A stretch of 64,000 bases of DNA from Desulfurobacterium atlanticum (GCF_900188395.1 NZ_FZOB01000004.1:78414-142413); one strand, 5' to 3'. Positions 36,895 to 46,080 are shown, counted from the first letter of the stretch. The notes: generated from the letters alone by a model not told the origin. A program made the numbers and translations.

Positions 36895-36993
36895 AAGTTT
36901 TCTCCCGATAGTTGTTCATAAAAGAATATAAAGCCTATTGAAAATATCACAAGGACACAATAGAATATAAGTAATACTTCTGGAGGAAGAAAA

Positions 36994-38433
36994 ATGAAAA
37001 GGTTAATTTCTGCTTCCTTGTCTATTCTGCTCTTTACGTGTTCTGCAAAAGCAGGCATTAAGGATTATCTTGACAAATTTGTTGTGGAAGTACCTGCAGA
37101 TACTGCCGGTGTTTATGAAAGTCAGCAAAGAAGGTATTACGTAGGTGGACGATTTACCTTGAAATCTCCGAAGATGGTTGTTAATCCCTTTTATGTCGAA
37201 CCTCCGTCTATAAATACTGGCTGTAACGGTATAGATATCGCTTTCGGGTCTTTTTCCTATCTTGCTGATGATAAATTCTGGGAAGAATTTGCGAAGTCTA
37301 TTTTCAATCCTTCAACAATAGCTGCAGTGGCTTATGACATTGCAATGGGAGCCCTTTGTGAAAAGTGTTCTTCAACACTGAAAAAATTAACAAGTCTTGC
37401 CAATCAGATTAACTCAATGAGTTTTGACAGTTGTAAAATAGCGACGGCGATAAGTGGTAATTTAAAAGAAAGGCTTGCAGGTACAAAGATAGCAAGTAAC
37501 TTGAATGGCAAAACATCTACCTGGCTTTCAGGTGCTGAAACCTTTCTTGATGATATGACAGATCTCATAAGTGATTTTAACACCAATGTTGATTGTGCCG
37601 GTTTCGCCTGTGAAGTGGCAAATAAAATAACAGATACAGACAGCTTCCTTGAAGACCTTTTAAAAGACACGGATATGTATGATCCTGATCTTGTTAATCT
37701 TTTAAGGGCTTACATAGGAGATTTCAAAATAGTTTCTAAAAAGAAAAGGCAGGTATTCCCTGTTGAAAATGCTACTGCTGAAAGAGATTCTGTTAATGGT
37801 GCAAAAGAACTTGTGGCAATACTTACAGGTTATGAAGACGGAGAGTGCAAAAGCAGTGTCACTGAGGAAGGGGTTGATAAAAACGGGAATACTGTAAATG
37901 TGGCAAATTATGTCCCTGCGTGTAAAGAGGCAGAGGATGCTATTACTGACATATTTAATGCAATAGATTACAGATACACTCCTTCAGCAACCACAACAAA
38001 CTTTATAAGAAAGTTTAACGTTCCGGTGTATTCTCTTTTAAATACTCTCTCTCTTGCTCCTGCAAGTGTCAGAGAAGCAATAAAATCAAAGCTTGTCAGG
38101 TATTTTGCATATGAATACGCCTATGAGATTCTTCAGCATACCTTTTCAGGTATCGGGCAAAAGTTGACTTTTGTGAAATATGCGATGGATCCTGACCTGA
38201 GGGAAACTAAATATGGAGGAGCTCTTGAAAGAAATATAGAAATGTTACGGAACAATATGGCAAAAATAATGAAAGAGATGAACAGGCAGTATGCAGAGGT
38301 TCAACAGGATTTTTACAGGACTGTTCAGCAGCAAAAAGTGTATGAGGATCTACAGAAACAGGTTATGGCTTCAATGAGCCATTCTCCGATTGCTGGGGCT
38401 TATCTTGCTTCTTTAGGGCTGAATAAACTTTAA
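36994..38433 (+). CDS. traH: F-type conjugative pilus assembly protein TraH
   Basis: A 479-residue protein with a signal peptide (residues 1-20, ending AKA-G). The region NTGCNGIDIAFGSFSYL near residue 75 matches the GCGGID-x-GSFSF block of F-plasmid TraH, and a later block with paired Cys (GALCEKCSSTLKKL) and INSMSFDSCKIA also agrees. C-terminal coiled coils lie near residues 400-450. TraH acts in the periplasm for pilus extension and mating-pair stabilisation with TraG. A GGAGG site precedes the ATG, and traG follows after 15 bases. Confidence 0.85.
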   Translation: MKRLISASLSILLFTCSAKAGIKDYLDKFVVEVPADTAGVYESQQRRYYVGGRFTLKSPKMVVNPFYVEPPSINTGCNGIDIAFGSFSYLADDKFWEEFAKSIFNPSTIAAVAYDIAMGALCEKCSSTLKKLTSLANQINSMSFDSCKIATAISGNLKERLAGTKIASNLNGKTSTWLSGAETFLDDMTDLISDFNTNVDCAGFACEVANKITDTDSFLEDLLKDTDMYDPDLVNLLRAYIGDFKIVSKKKRQVFPVENATAERDSVNGAKELVAILTGYEDGECKSSVTEEGVDKNGNTVNVANYVPACKEAEDAITDIFNAIDYRYTPSATTTNFIRKFNVPVYSLLNTLSLAPASVREAIKSKLVRYFAYEYAYEILQHTFSGIGQKLTFVKYAMDPDLRETKYGGALERNIEMLRNNMAKIMKEMNRQYAEVQQDFYRTVQQQKVYEDLQKQVMASMSHSPIAGAYLASLGLNKL

Positions 38434-38448
38434 TTTGGAGAGGGGATT

Positions 38449-41400
38449 TTGAAAAAGAAGATTTTTATTTTTCTTTGCATATTGCTTTTTCCTTCTGTTC
38501 TTTACGCAGCAACACCTGCTGACACCATATATACATGGGGATATGGCGATATTCTGGCAAAGGCTCTTCACGGTGTGGCCGATGTTGTAGGTTCCGGCAG
38601 CTTTGAAACCATATTTAAAATTTTTCTTGCCCTTTCTTTATTCTCTTCTGTTATCAGTCTAATATTTTCTATAGGTAGAAGAGTTGATTATTTTTCAGTT
38701 TTTAAAATGTGGATTTTCGGTTCAATGGTTTTTACCCTTCTTTTTACTGTAAAAATTCCTGTGGCTGTGGAAGACGTTTCAGGGTTCAGTCAGGTAGTAA
38801 ACAATGTGCCCTGGTTAATAGGGAAACCTCTTGCCTTTTTTTCACAGATTGAAAAAAGGATGGGAGAAGTTGTTGAACAGGCGTTTTTTCCTACAACTTC
38901 TTACATAGGATATAATCAACTTGGTCCAATTACACCCCTTTCGATGGTTGCCGGGGAAGTAGAAGCTACCACACCTGTTGATCCCTATCTATACAAGAGT
39001 ATCAATAACTATGTAAAAGATTGTGTGATTCCCGATATACTTGATGGTTCTAAAAGTCTTATTACCCTTCAATCTTCACATACTCTCTGGACGGACCTCG
39101 GAGATACAAATCCTGCACGGTTTACTGTTGTCTATGATTCTACAGATCCCGATGGTACGGTTTATGATTGTCCATCCGCTTACGGAGTGCTTGACGGTCG
39201 AGTGAGAATTTATGCAGCCGGTGATGGTCTTAATGTTCTGTCAAACAGTCTTGGCTTTGTTTCTTCTTCAATTATTGCAAGTTCTCTCGGGCTTGCTAAC
39301 GATTATTTTATGTCTTACTCAGCAAGTGCTCAAGATGCCATTTTGCAGGGTATAGCAATAAATCAGATGAAGTCGGGATATAGAGAGTGGGCGATAGCTG
39401 CCGGAGTAAATCCTGATGCTATTTCTTACTCTCTTTCTACGGCCACGCAGCAGCTGAAACAGACATCTCTTGCGAAGGCAATTACAGGAGCAAAATACCT
39501 GCCGATGGCAAAAGGGGTGGGAACTGCCTTTTTTGTGGCGATGCTTCCTTTTATGATTGTTATTTCTCTCTTTTCAGGTCCGAGGGCATTTAAGGTTGTT
39601 CTAACAGTATATGTGTGGTTTTTACTGTGGCATGTTGGGGAAGTGATTCTAAACGCCTTTCTGCTAAACTCTGCCCAGAGCCAGCTTTCGGCAATAGCTG
39701 CTGGCGGTCCCACTCTAATGAGTGCCGCAAATGTTGCTGCAGCTTCTCAGGATAAGATTATTGCCTTCTCATCTTTCTACTGGTTAATACCGACTATAAG
39801 TTTCGGGCTTGCTTCAGGTGCTGCTTATGCTTTTTCTTCTGTTGCTTCCGGAATTATGGGAGCCGCTTCAGGTGCTGCAGCTGCAGGAGCTGCAGAAGCT
39901 GCTAAAGGTTCTGCAAGTTTTGGAAACCTCGCTTATGGAAACGTTTCCTCAAACAATATTGACTGGTTACACAGAGAGAATATGGGAACCGAGACAAGAA
40001 TGGATCTGCTAAATTATTCCATGAACGGTAGAAGATCTATCAGTACCTCTTTCGCAAACAGAATGAACTCAGGAGGGGTATATAAAGAGCAAATAGCCAA
40101 TCAGTCCGTTTCTGCATTTGGCCTTCCTGGTGTTTCAGGTAAAGATAAGTTTATAGATGGAGAAGCTGTTTTTGGTGATAAAGGAGTGACCATACACGGG
40201 AAAACCGCAGGTGGATGGAATATTGATGGCCTTATTAACAAAAATGGCCAATTTACAGGAGTAATGAAAACAGGAAACAAAGAATTACAATATGACCATG
40301 GAGTTCCCATAAAAGAGAAGATTTTCGGGGAGGATGGTTCTGTAACCGAACGTATAGGTGATGCTGTTTCATGGAAGAAAGCCGGTGGTGGATTTGAAGG
40401 TGTCAATGGAACCATAACCGGAGTGTCTCTTTCATCAGCTGCCATTAAAAGTGCTTTAACGGCAAAAGAGCAGCTTTCAGAGCGTGCCTCGGATATGTGG
40501 AAAAAAGGCCAGCAACTTCTTAACAAATATACTGAAAAGTTCGGAATTGACAGAAGTTTTTCTGATATTACAAGGGCCGGTAAAACGGTGGAGAACGGAA
40601 GTGACTACTCCGAAGAAGTAAAGCAGATGGCAAAGAGAGAGGAATCTTCAGCCGTTGAACATGCTCTTGAGGATCTGGTGAAGTCAGGGGAGATTAAGAA
40701 AAATGAAGTTCAAGGAATGTTAAAAGCAGGGGCTAACTTAGTAGGTATCGGGGCTAATGGTGTTATTCTCCGCTCCAAAGATAACCGTTATGAAATTGCC
40801 CTGACAGGTAAAACAGCTCAGAAATTTAAGGAAGCTTTTGTTAAGAACTACATATCTTCTCAAAGCGGTAGAAAGGTTCTTAAAGAGGCCGAAAGAGGTT
40901 CTAAAGATGAAGAATTCAAAGAAAGATTATCAAGTGCTGTATCTTATGGGGAAGAAGCTTCAAAATATCTTGCTAAAGCTCATGAATATAAAGAAGAAGC
41001 TTCAAAAATGAATGAAAAATCTCTTTCTGCAGGCATTAACGTTCTTCCGGAGGCGATAAACGAATATCTTGATAGTAAAGGGATAACCGATAAAAATGCA
41101 AGATACAGAAAAACTGCAGAAATAGTAGATAAAATGAATAAACTGTTTGCCACCGACCCACAAAAAGGTGTTCAGTATTTGAATCGCATTTCTGGAGGGG
41201 ATTATAAAACCCTTGAAGATATTTCAAGGATGAAGGTTGATATTAAAAAGCCGGAAGATTTTAGTGTCAAGAAACAGATGGGAAAAGGTCAAAGCTTGAA
41301 GGATGAGGTTTTAGGTGGCATAAACAGCGGGGGAACCAGTGTTAATGGGAAATATTCAGGCAATCCGGGAAATAATGCTTCAACCGGAGTTTCGGTGCTC

Positions 41401-41850
41401 CATAATGCGGTTGACCCGCAGGTTTGGAAAGGGCATGTAACAGGTAAAGAAAATATAGAAATGGTTCAAAATCTGTTGAGAAATTCTTTTGCCAGAAGGG
41501 GACTTACCTACGATAAAGACAAGATATATGTAGAGGCCTGGAATAACGATGCAAGAAGAATTTTTCCGGCTGCAAGAAAAGCCATAGACAACAAGATGAT
41601 ACATACTGTCCTTGAGAAAATGCAGGAATCTCCGGATAAGAAAGTGCAAAATATTGATGAAAATTTCATGAAAAGCATGAAGTCCGGAGAGGTGGTTGAA
41701 ACCGAAGGTGGACTAAAGGTTGCGAAACTTACCCCCGGAACTTATTTAACATATAGTAAAGATACTGGTTATTCAGTACTTGAGTTTAATGATGAAAAAG
41801 CTGAATCTTTAAGAGTTAAAAATTTGAATCCCAACTGGAAGTTAGAGTGA
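38449..41850 (+). CDS. traG: F-type conjugation protein TraG (mating-pair stabilisation)
   Basis: A 1133-residue protein starting at TTG after GGAGAGGGG. A signal-like N-terminus and several membrane helices (about residues 45-110 and 350-480) form the TraG N-terminal domain, including the NNVPWLIGKPLAFFSQIEKRM stretch similar to the DNVPVGLAMPLSL region of F TraG. An Ala/Gly-rich hinge near 465-490 and a long hydrophilic periplasmic C-terminal domain follow. F TraG supports pilus assembly, mating-pair stability and entry exclusion. Only traH and traG of the transfer set are seen. Confidence 0.82.
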   Translation: MKKKIFIFLCILLFPSVLYAATPADTIYTWGYGDILAKALHGVADVVGSGSFETIFKIFLALSLFSSVISLIFSIGRRVDYFSVFKMWIFGSMVFTLLFTVKIPVAVEDVSGFSQVVNNVPWLIGKPLAFFSQIEKRMGEVVEQAFFPTTSYIGYNQLGPITPLSMVAGEVEATTPVDPYLYKSINNYVKDCVIPDILDGSKSLITLQSSHTLWTDLGDTNPARFTVVYDSTDPDGTVYDCPSAYGVLDGRVRIYAAGDGLNVLSNSLGFVSSSIIASSLGLANDYFMSYSASAQDAILQGIAINQMKSGYREWAIAAGVNPDAISYSLSTATQQLKQTSLAKAITGAKYLPMAKGVGTAFFVAMLPFMIVISLFSGPRAFKVVLTVYVWFLLWHVGEVILNAFLLNSAQSQLSAIAAGGPTLMSAANVAAASQDKIIAFSSFYWLIPTISFGLASGAAYAFSSVASGIMGAASGAAAAGAAEAAKGSASFGNLAYGNVSSNNIDWLHRENMGTETRMDLLNYSMNGRRSISTSFANRMNSGGVYKEQIANQSVSAFGLPGVSGKDKFIDGEAVFGDKGVTIHGKTAGGWNIDGLINKNGQFTGVMKTGNKELQYDHGVPIKEKIFGEDGSVTERIGDAVSWKKAGGGFEGVNGTITGVSLSSAAIKSALTAKEQLSERASDMWKKGQQLLNKYTEKFGIDRSFSDITRAGKTVENGSDYSEEVKQMAKREESSAVEHALEDLVKSGEIKKNEVQGMLKAGANLVGIGANGVILRSKDNRYEIALTGKTAQKFKEAFVKNYISSQSGRKVLKEAERGSKDEEFKERLSSAVSYGEEASKYLAKAHEYKEEASKMNEKSLSAGINVLPEAINEYLDSKGITDKNARYRKTAEIVDKMNKLFATDPQKGVQYLNRISGGDYKTLEDISRMKVDIKKPEDFSVKKQMGKGQSLKDEVLGGINSGGTSVNGKYSGNPGNNASTGVSVLHNAVDPQVWKGHVTGKENIEMVQNLLRNSFARRGLTYDKDKIYVEAWNNDARRIFPAARKAIDNKMIHTVLEKMQESPDKKVQNIDENFMKSMKSGEVVETEGGLKVAKLTPGTYLTYSKDTGYSVLEFNDEKAESLRVKNLNPNWKLE

Positions 41851-41876
41851 AAATTTATTGCTTACTTACGGATAGC

Positions 41877-42239
41877 TTACCTTAACGATTTGAATCTTGC
41901 TTTTGCACGGAGCCGAAATTTAAGAAGAAAGAAACTCTTTGGAAATTTAACAATGATACAAGGTTTAATCTTATATTTTATTTTCTGTTCCCCTCTGTTT
42001 TTATTTATCGCTTTTCCCATTTCCGAAAAGAATTCAGGGGGTAGTGTAAAACTTGAAGGCCAACCTCCAGCAGTACCGTCTATTAATACAAGTTTATCTT
42101 TATTTCTTGCGGGATATTTACTGAATTTTCTTTTTAAAAAGTTTTCCTCCTGCTTTTCCACAAGATGCTTAGGTAGTCCAGTAAACTTGCCTATTTCTTC
42201 TTTTTCGGATAGATTTTTGAAGAAATCACCTATTCCCAT
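41877..42239 (-). CDS. Hypothetical basic protein
   Basis: About 120 residues, rich in Lys, Phe and Arg, with no recognised domain. The ATG at 42237-42239 follows AGAGG by six bases. The gene overlaps its upstream partner by 14 bases. An ORF on the opposite strand over the same span is hydrophobic and lacks a ribosome site, so I prefer the minus strand. Confidence 0.5.
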   Translation of the reverse strand: MGIGDFFKNLSEKEEIGKFTGLPKHLVEKQEENFLKRKFSKYPARNKDKLVLIDGTAGGWPSSFTLPPEFFSEMGKAINKNRGEQKIKYKIKPCIIVKFPKSFFLLKFRLRAKARFKSLR

Positions 42240-42393
42240 TTTCATCCTCTGATAGGGTTTCAAAATAAGCTATAATTTCCAGCATCCATTCTATCATTTT
42301 TTCCTTTTCGGATTCTGAAAACTCTGTTGATGAAATTGAATCGCAAAGTCTTTCAAGTTGTTCGTGTAGCCAGTGCAATGGTTCTTTTTTCAT
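42226..42393 (-). CDS. Small acidic hypothetical protein
   Basis: A 55-residue helical, acidic protein (LHEQLERLCDSISS...EMIEWMLEI-like pattern). The ATG at 42391-42393 has GAGGAGG five bases upstream, better than an ATG eight codons earlier. It is divergent from the repressor gene and is expected to be controlled by the shared operator. It could be an early gene or antirepressor, but no motif proves that. Confidence 0.6.
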   Translation of the reverse strand: MKKEPLHWLHEQLERLCDSISSTEFSESEKEKMIEWMLEIIAYFETLSEDENGNR

Positions 42394-42451
42394 GCTTTCC
42401 TCCTCGTATGCTATCATTTCAGTTGAGTATTTTAACTTAAGGACTAATATT

Positions 42452-42496
42452 AATTTATATTCAAAATTGTGTAAGTCAAGCTAATTCATGCACAAT
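42452..42496. promoter_or_regulatory. Minus-strand promoter and ATTGTG inverted repeat (repressor operator candidate)
   Basis: TTGACT-N16-TAAATT runs on the minus strand (42452-42479) toward the small acidic gene. ATTGTG at 42466-42471 faces CACAAT at 42491-42496. One half-site is inside the promoter spacer, and the other is just before the repressor gene. The layout suits a CI-like repressor controlling both directions. Confidence 0.45.
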
Positions 42497-42516
42497 ATTG
42501 TAGGGAGATGTTTTTT

Positions 42517-43188
42517 ATGTGTAATAAGCAAAACGATTTTTCTTTTAGAATAAAGAGGCTAAGAGAAACTTTAAAGATGACTCAAAAAGAATTTGCAGAA
42601 AAAATTGGACGTTCACATCGTTCAGTTCAAGAATGGGAAAGTGGAAGAGTAATTCCTCCAGAAAATATTTTAAAATTTATAGAAACAGTCTTTTCCGTTA
42701 ACCCAGAATGGCTTCGTCACGGTAAGGGAAAGATGTTTTTGAAAAAGAAACCTGAATCCAATCTAAAGTTTCTTGGTAATGTTGAATCGGATTTTGTTCT
42801 TGTTCCTGTTCCAGTTATATCCGGAGTGAGAGCGGGAAGAGGACTTTACCCAGAGATAAATAATCCGGAAGAAGTGGAGATGTTTTATGTACCAACAAAA
42901 AGAGCAGAACATCGGATGTTTTTTTTCAAAGTTGAAGGAGATTCTATGAATCCAAGATTAAAAGATGGAGATTGGGTTCTGGCAGATCTTGACTCTTCTG
43001 TCTATTCGGGAGATCTTGCGGTTGTAGAACTAACTAACGGTGAATTGATGGTGAAAAAGTTCCGTGAAAAAGGAGATATTGTAATTCTTGAAAATTACAA
43101 CACAGATTATGAACCGATTGTTGTTAAAGAATCAGATATTAAGAATCTTGCAAAAGTTATTTCTATACTCCCGAAAGGAGAATCCTGA
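42517..43188 (+). CDS. CI/LexA-like repressor: HTH plus S24 autopeptidase
   Basis: About 223 residues. An N-terminal HTH (residues 12-60; MTQKEFAEKIGRSHRSVQEWESG) is joined to an S24 peptidase domain with the catalytic Ser in VEGDSMNPRLKDGDWV and the Lys in LMVKKF. Such proteins hold mobile elements silent and self-cleave when RecA is activated, linking excision or transfer to DNA damage. The cleavage site would be in the SGVRAGRG region. The ATG at 42517 has AGGGAG nine bases upstream; the earlier ATG abuts the site and is less likely. Confidence 0.88.
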   Translation: MCNKQNDFSFRIKRLRETLKMTQKEFAEKIGRSHRSVQEWESGRVIPPENILKFIETVFSVNPEWLRHGKGKMFLKKKPESNLKFLGNVESDFVLVPVPVISGVRAGRGLYPEINNPEEVEMFYVPTKRAEHRMFFFKVEGDSMNPRLKDGDWVLADLDSSVYSGDLAVVELTNGELMVKKFREKGDIVILENYNTDYEPIVVKESDIKNLAKVISILPKGES

Positions 43189-43190
43189 TT

Positions 43191-43793
43191 TCAAAACTTC
43201 CAAAGAAGCTTCGGGAATTTAATTCTTCCTGCACTATAAAAAGATATATAATCTTTATAGTAAAGCTCTTCAAGAGCCTTTCTTACTGTTTTTGAAGATA
43301 AATTCATGAATTCTGCGAGCTCTTTAGTTGTTTTAATTATGATTTCATCTCCTGCGGGTTTTAACCATACCAATGAACATAAAGTAATCTTTGCAAGAGG
43401 AGAAATGTAATAATCAAAAATATCTTTAGGAATCCATATAAATGCCAGCAGAGATGGAGAAAAATCTTTTATAAGGTAGCAGTTATATCGGTGGTGTTTT
43501 TTTATGGAAATAATTCCTTTTTGTTCAAGAATATCTATAGAAGCATGAACTGTTTTAAGGGTATATCCGGTAATTTTTGAAAGAGTCCTCATTGAAGGGA
43601 AAGCTTCTCCTTGATGATTCATATAACTATATAAACACATAAGTGTGTATCTTGCCGATACGGGTATTTTAGATTTGAATGGTTCAGGGAAACATGGAAA
43701 ATAGTTTTCCTTGAAGGTCTGAAAGAAGTCATAAAAGAGTTTTTTCTTGTCATCGTTATACGCCATTACCTTTCTACGCACATCTATCTCCAC
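43191..43793 (-). CDS. Helix-turn-helix protein, possibly replication or regulatory
   Basis: About 200 residues with two winged-helix-like segments: PSMRTLSKITGYTLKTVHASIDILEQKGIIS near residue 67 (HTH_36-like) and TKELAEFMNLSSKTVRKALEELYYKDYIS near 155. Several GTG/ATG starts are possible at the N-terminus; a GTG at 43781 has the best spaced GGAG site. Such double-HTH proteins occur as plasmid replication or transcription regulators. It converges with the repressor gene. Upstream lies the 530-base noncoding tract with iterons. Confidence 0.65.
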   Translation of the reverse strand: MEIDVRRKVMAYNDDKKKLFYDFFQTFKENYFPCFPEPFKSKIPVSARYTLMCLYSYMNHQGEAFPSMRTLSKITGYTLKTVHASIDILEQKGIISIKKHHRYNCYLIKDFSPSLLAFIWIPKDIFDYYISPLAKITLCSLVWLKPAGDEIIIKTTKELAEFMNLSSKTVRKALEELYYKDYISFYSAGRIKFPKLLWKF

Positions 43794-44047
43794 TGTCCAG
43801 GTTATTGCGTATAGTATATTCCATACTGGAAAAAACTACAACAATGGAAAGGGAATTTTTTGGATTCCCCTTATACTTAAGTACTACTTTTAGGCATTCT
43901 ATAAGTAATTACTTAAATATCCTTTTGAAGGAACTTTTTATAACTATTTAGGAAATAAATAAAACAAATTAAAATGGAAAAATTAAAACGTCAATTGAAA
44001 AAACTTTAACAATAAGAATGGAACTTTTTTTCCGCTCCTCCCCCGGG

Positions 44048-44147
44048 CACATTTCCGCCGCACTTCCAAACAAAACTTCAACATGTCTGCACAAAACTTC
44101 AGCAGTTTCCCTTCCTTTTCTCTATTTTTCCGAGCGGCGGAAATGTG
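44048..44147. repeat. Long-range perfect inverted repeat
   Basis: CACATTTCCGCCGC at 44048-44061 is repeated inverted as GCGGCGGAAATGTG at 44134-44147, with 72 bases between. The arms are GC-rich in an otherwise AT-rich tract (43794-44325) that has no convincing gene. It could form a cruciform or long hairpin RNA; no T-run follows. Confidence 0.7.
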
Positions 44148-44214
44148 CGGTAGAAACAAGAAAACTATATTTCCCGCTCCCCTCAATTTTCGTGCGTGAA
44201 AATGTATATACAAT

Positions 44215-44303
44215 CTATACAGTATTGCCAATCTATACTGTATATACAATACAAACATCTATATTGTATTGCCAGTATATATATCTATACAATATTGACG
44301 GTT
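44215..44303. repeat. Iteron array A
   Basis: Repeats of CTATAC/CTATAT-type units with TGTATTGCC or TATTGAC tails. The first 49 bases (44215-44263) are identical to 45701-45749 and 45953-46001. It sits just beyond the 3' end of the AAA ATPase gene. Confidence 0.85.
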
Positions 44304-44325
44304 AATGTGAAATTGTAGAAGAAGG

Positions 44326-45498
44326 TCACAAAAGGAACGACAAACTTTGATATTTTTCAAAACCATCAATTAACAATTTTTTATTTGCCGGAAATTCGTT
44401 AAACAGCTCAAGTTGTTTTTTATTTAAATCCACTTTATACTTAACCTCAATGAGCGTTTTATCTTCAGTAAAAAAGTCAATTTCTATACCGTCCCGTAAA
44501 ACATAACATGGCTTTCTATTTTTTATCTTTAAAAAAACCAGGTTTTCAAATACCGCTCCCAGATCCCTGAATCCTGTAATAACATTTCTTATACCAACAT
44601 CACCAGCATATATCTTTTTAGGAGATTTCAGCCTTTCATTGAGTTTTCCGCATCTTTCTATTGCATAAATAATATACGTATCCAGAAAATACTCAAAAAA
44701 TCTCTTCGCTGTATCGGGACTTATCCCTAATACTTTTGATATTTTATTCAAGCTCAGCTGCTTTCCAGCTCTTTCCATAAGCAGAAGAAAAAACTCTTTT
44801 ACAGCCGTTTTCTCTTTTATGTTGTGCATGGCTATTATGTCTTTATAAAGAATATCATCAATAAGATGTTTTATGTACTCCAGGTCTTCCGTTAAAACAT
44901 ATTCCGGAATTCCTCCGATTTTCATGTAATCTTCAAAATAACCTTCTAATAGATGTTTATCTGCTTTTTTAATTTTTATTCCTTTAAAGTTCAAAAACTC
45001 ATCAAAATCAAGGGGTAAAACTTCTGTAATCTTTTCTCTTCCAGTTAAAAAGGCTTTTTTATCTTTCAAAACCGAAGCTGAAGATGAAGAAACAAATAGT
45101 TTGGCATTGTAAAGGTCATATAAGTTTTTTAGTTGAAGTGCAAAATCCTTTTTATATGTAACTTCATCTAAAAACAGATAGATTTTTTCCGAAAAAGACA
45201 ACTTCTGTAATTTTAAGTATTCTTCCACAATATCAAGAATACTCAGATTTTCCAGCTTATAAAAATCCAGAGATATAAAAAATATACGATTCGGTTGAAT
45301 GTTTTTCTCGTGTATCAGTTTATCAATAATCAGTTTGATTATTGAAGTTTTACCAATACGGCGAAGTCCTGTAATAATCTCAATGGAGGGATTATCAATA
45401 GATGACACCAAAGGTACTGTATATTTAGGCCTATCAATAAAGTTTATTTTATACTCTTCTTCCCACCACGGATTGAATCTATAAAAAATCTCTTCCAT
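44326..45498 (-). CDS. AAA ATPase with DUF4143 domain
   Basis: A 390-residue protein. Walker A is GLRRIGKTS near residue 43 and Walker B is KIYLFLDEVTY near 104. The sensor region reads LFVSSSSASVL. A winged-helix segment near 245-280 and a C-terminal DUF4143-type nuclease-like domain (DGIEIDFFTEDKTLIEVKYK, a D-E-X-K layout) follow. The family is widespread in thermophiles and archaea, its function poorly known, sometimes toxin/antitoxin-like. It is flanked by iteron arrays A and B and has a palindromic operator in front. A relative lies at 62501-63787. Confidence 0.85.
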   Translation of the reverse strand: MEEIFYRFNPWWEEEYKINFIDRPKYTVPLVSSIDNPSIEIITGLRRIGKTSIIKLIIDKLIHEKNIQPNRIFFISLDFYKLENLSILDIVEEYLKLQKLSFSEKIYLFLDEVTYKKDFALQLKNLYDLYNAKLFVSSSSASVLKDKKAFLTGREKITEVLPLDFDEFLNFKGIKIKKADKHLLEGYFEDYMKIGGIPEYVLTEDLEYIKHLIDDILYKDIIAMHNIKEKTAVKEFFLLLMERAGKQLSLNKISKVLGISPDTAKRFFEYFLDTYIIYAIERCGKLNERLKSPKKIYAGDVGIRNVITGFRDLGAVFENLVFLKIKNRKPCYVLRDGIEIDFFTEDKTLIEVKYKVDLNKKQLELFNEFPANKKLLIDGFEKYQSLSFLL

Positions 45499-45530
45499 TT
45501 TCTCTACCTTTCACTGTAAGTTTGTAAATA

Positions 45531-45584
45531 AATATATGATATGGTCGTATAAAAATCAATAATTCTATACGATGGCATCGTATA
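45531..45584 (-). promoter_or_regulatory. Promoter and palindromic operator of AAA ATPase gene
   Basis: TTGATT-N17-TATATT on the minus strand (45531-45559) sits about 35 bases before the ATG. Just upstream, TATACGATG-G-CATCGTATA (45566-45584) is a perfect palindrome, and a further TCGTATA half-site (45545-45551) lies in the promoter spacer, so a repressor binding both could block transcription. Confidence 0.6.
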
Positions 45585-45596
45585 AACTTTCTACTC

Positions 45597-46001
45597 TTCT
45601 CTCTGTTTTCAGCCGCTCCCCCTCAATTTTTGTGTTTTTGCATGCAGGATATGTGTCTATACGGTATATACATCATATACAATCTATACAATACAGACAT
45701 CTATACAGTATTGCCAATCTATACTGTATATACAATACAAACATCTATACTGTATTGACAGTATTGACTGTATATCCAGTACAGAATATCAGCCGAGACT
45801 ATAAGCCGCTCCCTCTGGAAATATCTCTTTTTTCTCTCTGTTTTCAGCCGCTCCCCCTCAATTTTTGTGTTTTTGCATGCAGGATATGTGTCTATACGGT
45901 ATATACATCATATACAATCTATACAATACAGACATCTATACAATACAGACATCTATACAGTATTGCCAATCTATACTGTATATACAATACAAACATCTAT
46001 A
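45597..46001. repeat. 153-base direct duplication with embedded iterons
   Basis: 45597-45749 is repeated at 45832-46001. The copies agree throughout except that the second has one more 17-base unit (CTATACAATACAGACAT). Each copy starts in C/T-rich sequence with GCCGCTCCCCCTC and ends in the 49-base iteron block. Confidence 0.9.
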
Positions 46002-46080
46002 TTGTATTGACAGGATATACAATCTATATAATACAAATATCTATACAATATTGACAGTATTGACTATACAGATTATACTG
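45653..46080. repeat. Iteron arrays B and C (centromere-like)
   Basis: Dense CTATAC-containing units at 45653-45785 and 45890-46080 alternate with TGTATATACA and TATTGACAG segments. Array C runs right up to and through the promoter of the ParM-like gene, as parC does in type II plasmid partition systems. The 45499-46120 stretch has no credible gene; frames in it simply translate the repeats. Confidence 0.85.
46051..46079 (+). promoter_or_regulatory. Sigma-70 promoter of parM-like gene, inside iterons
   Basis: TTGACA-N17-TATACT is a near-perfect promoter. It lies within array C, about 42 bases before the start codon. A protein binding the iterons would cover it, giving autoregulation. Confidence 0.8.

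Noticed and set aside
41890-42252. Plus-strand hydrophobic frame opposite the basic hypothetical gene
   Set aside because: No ribosome site; the minus-strand frame has one and a charged, protein-like composition coupled to its neighbour.
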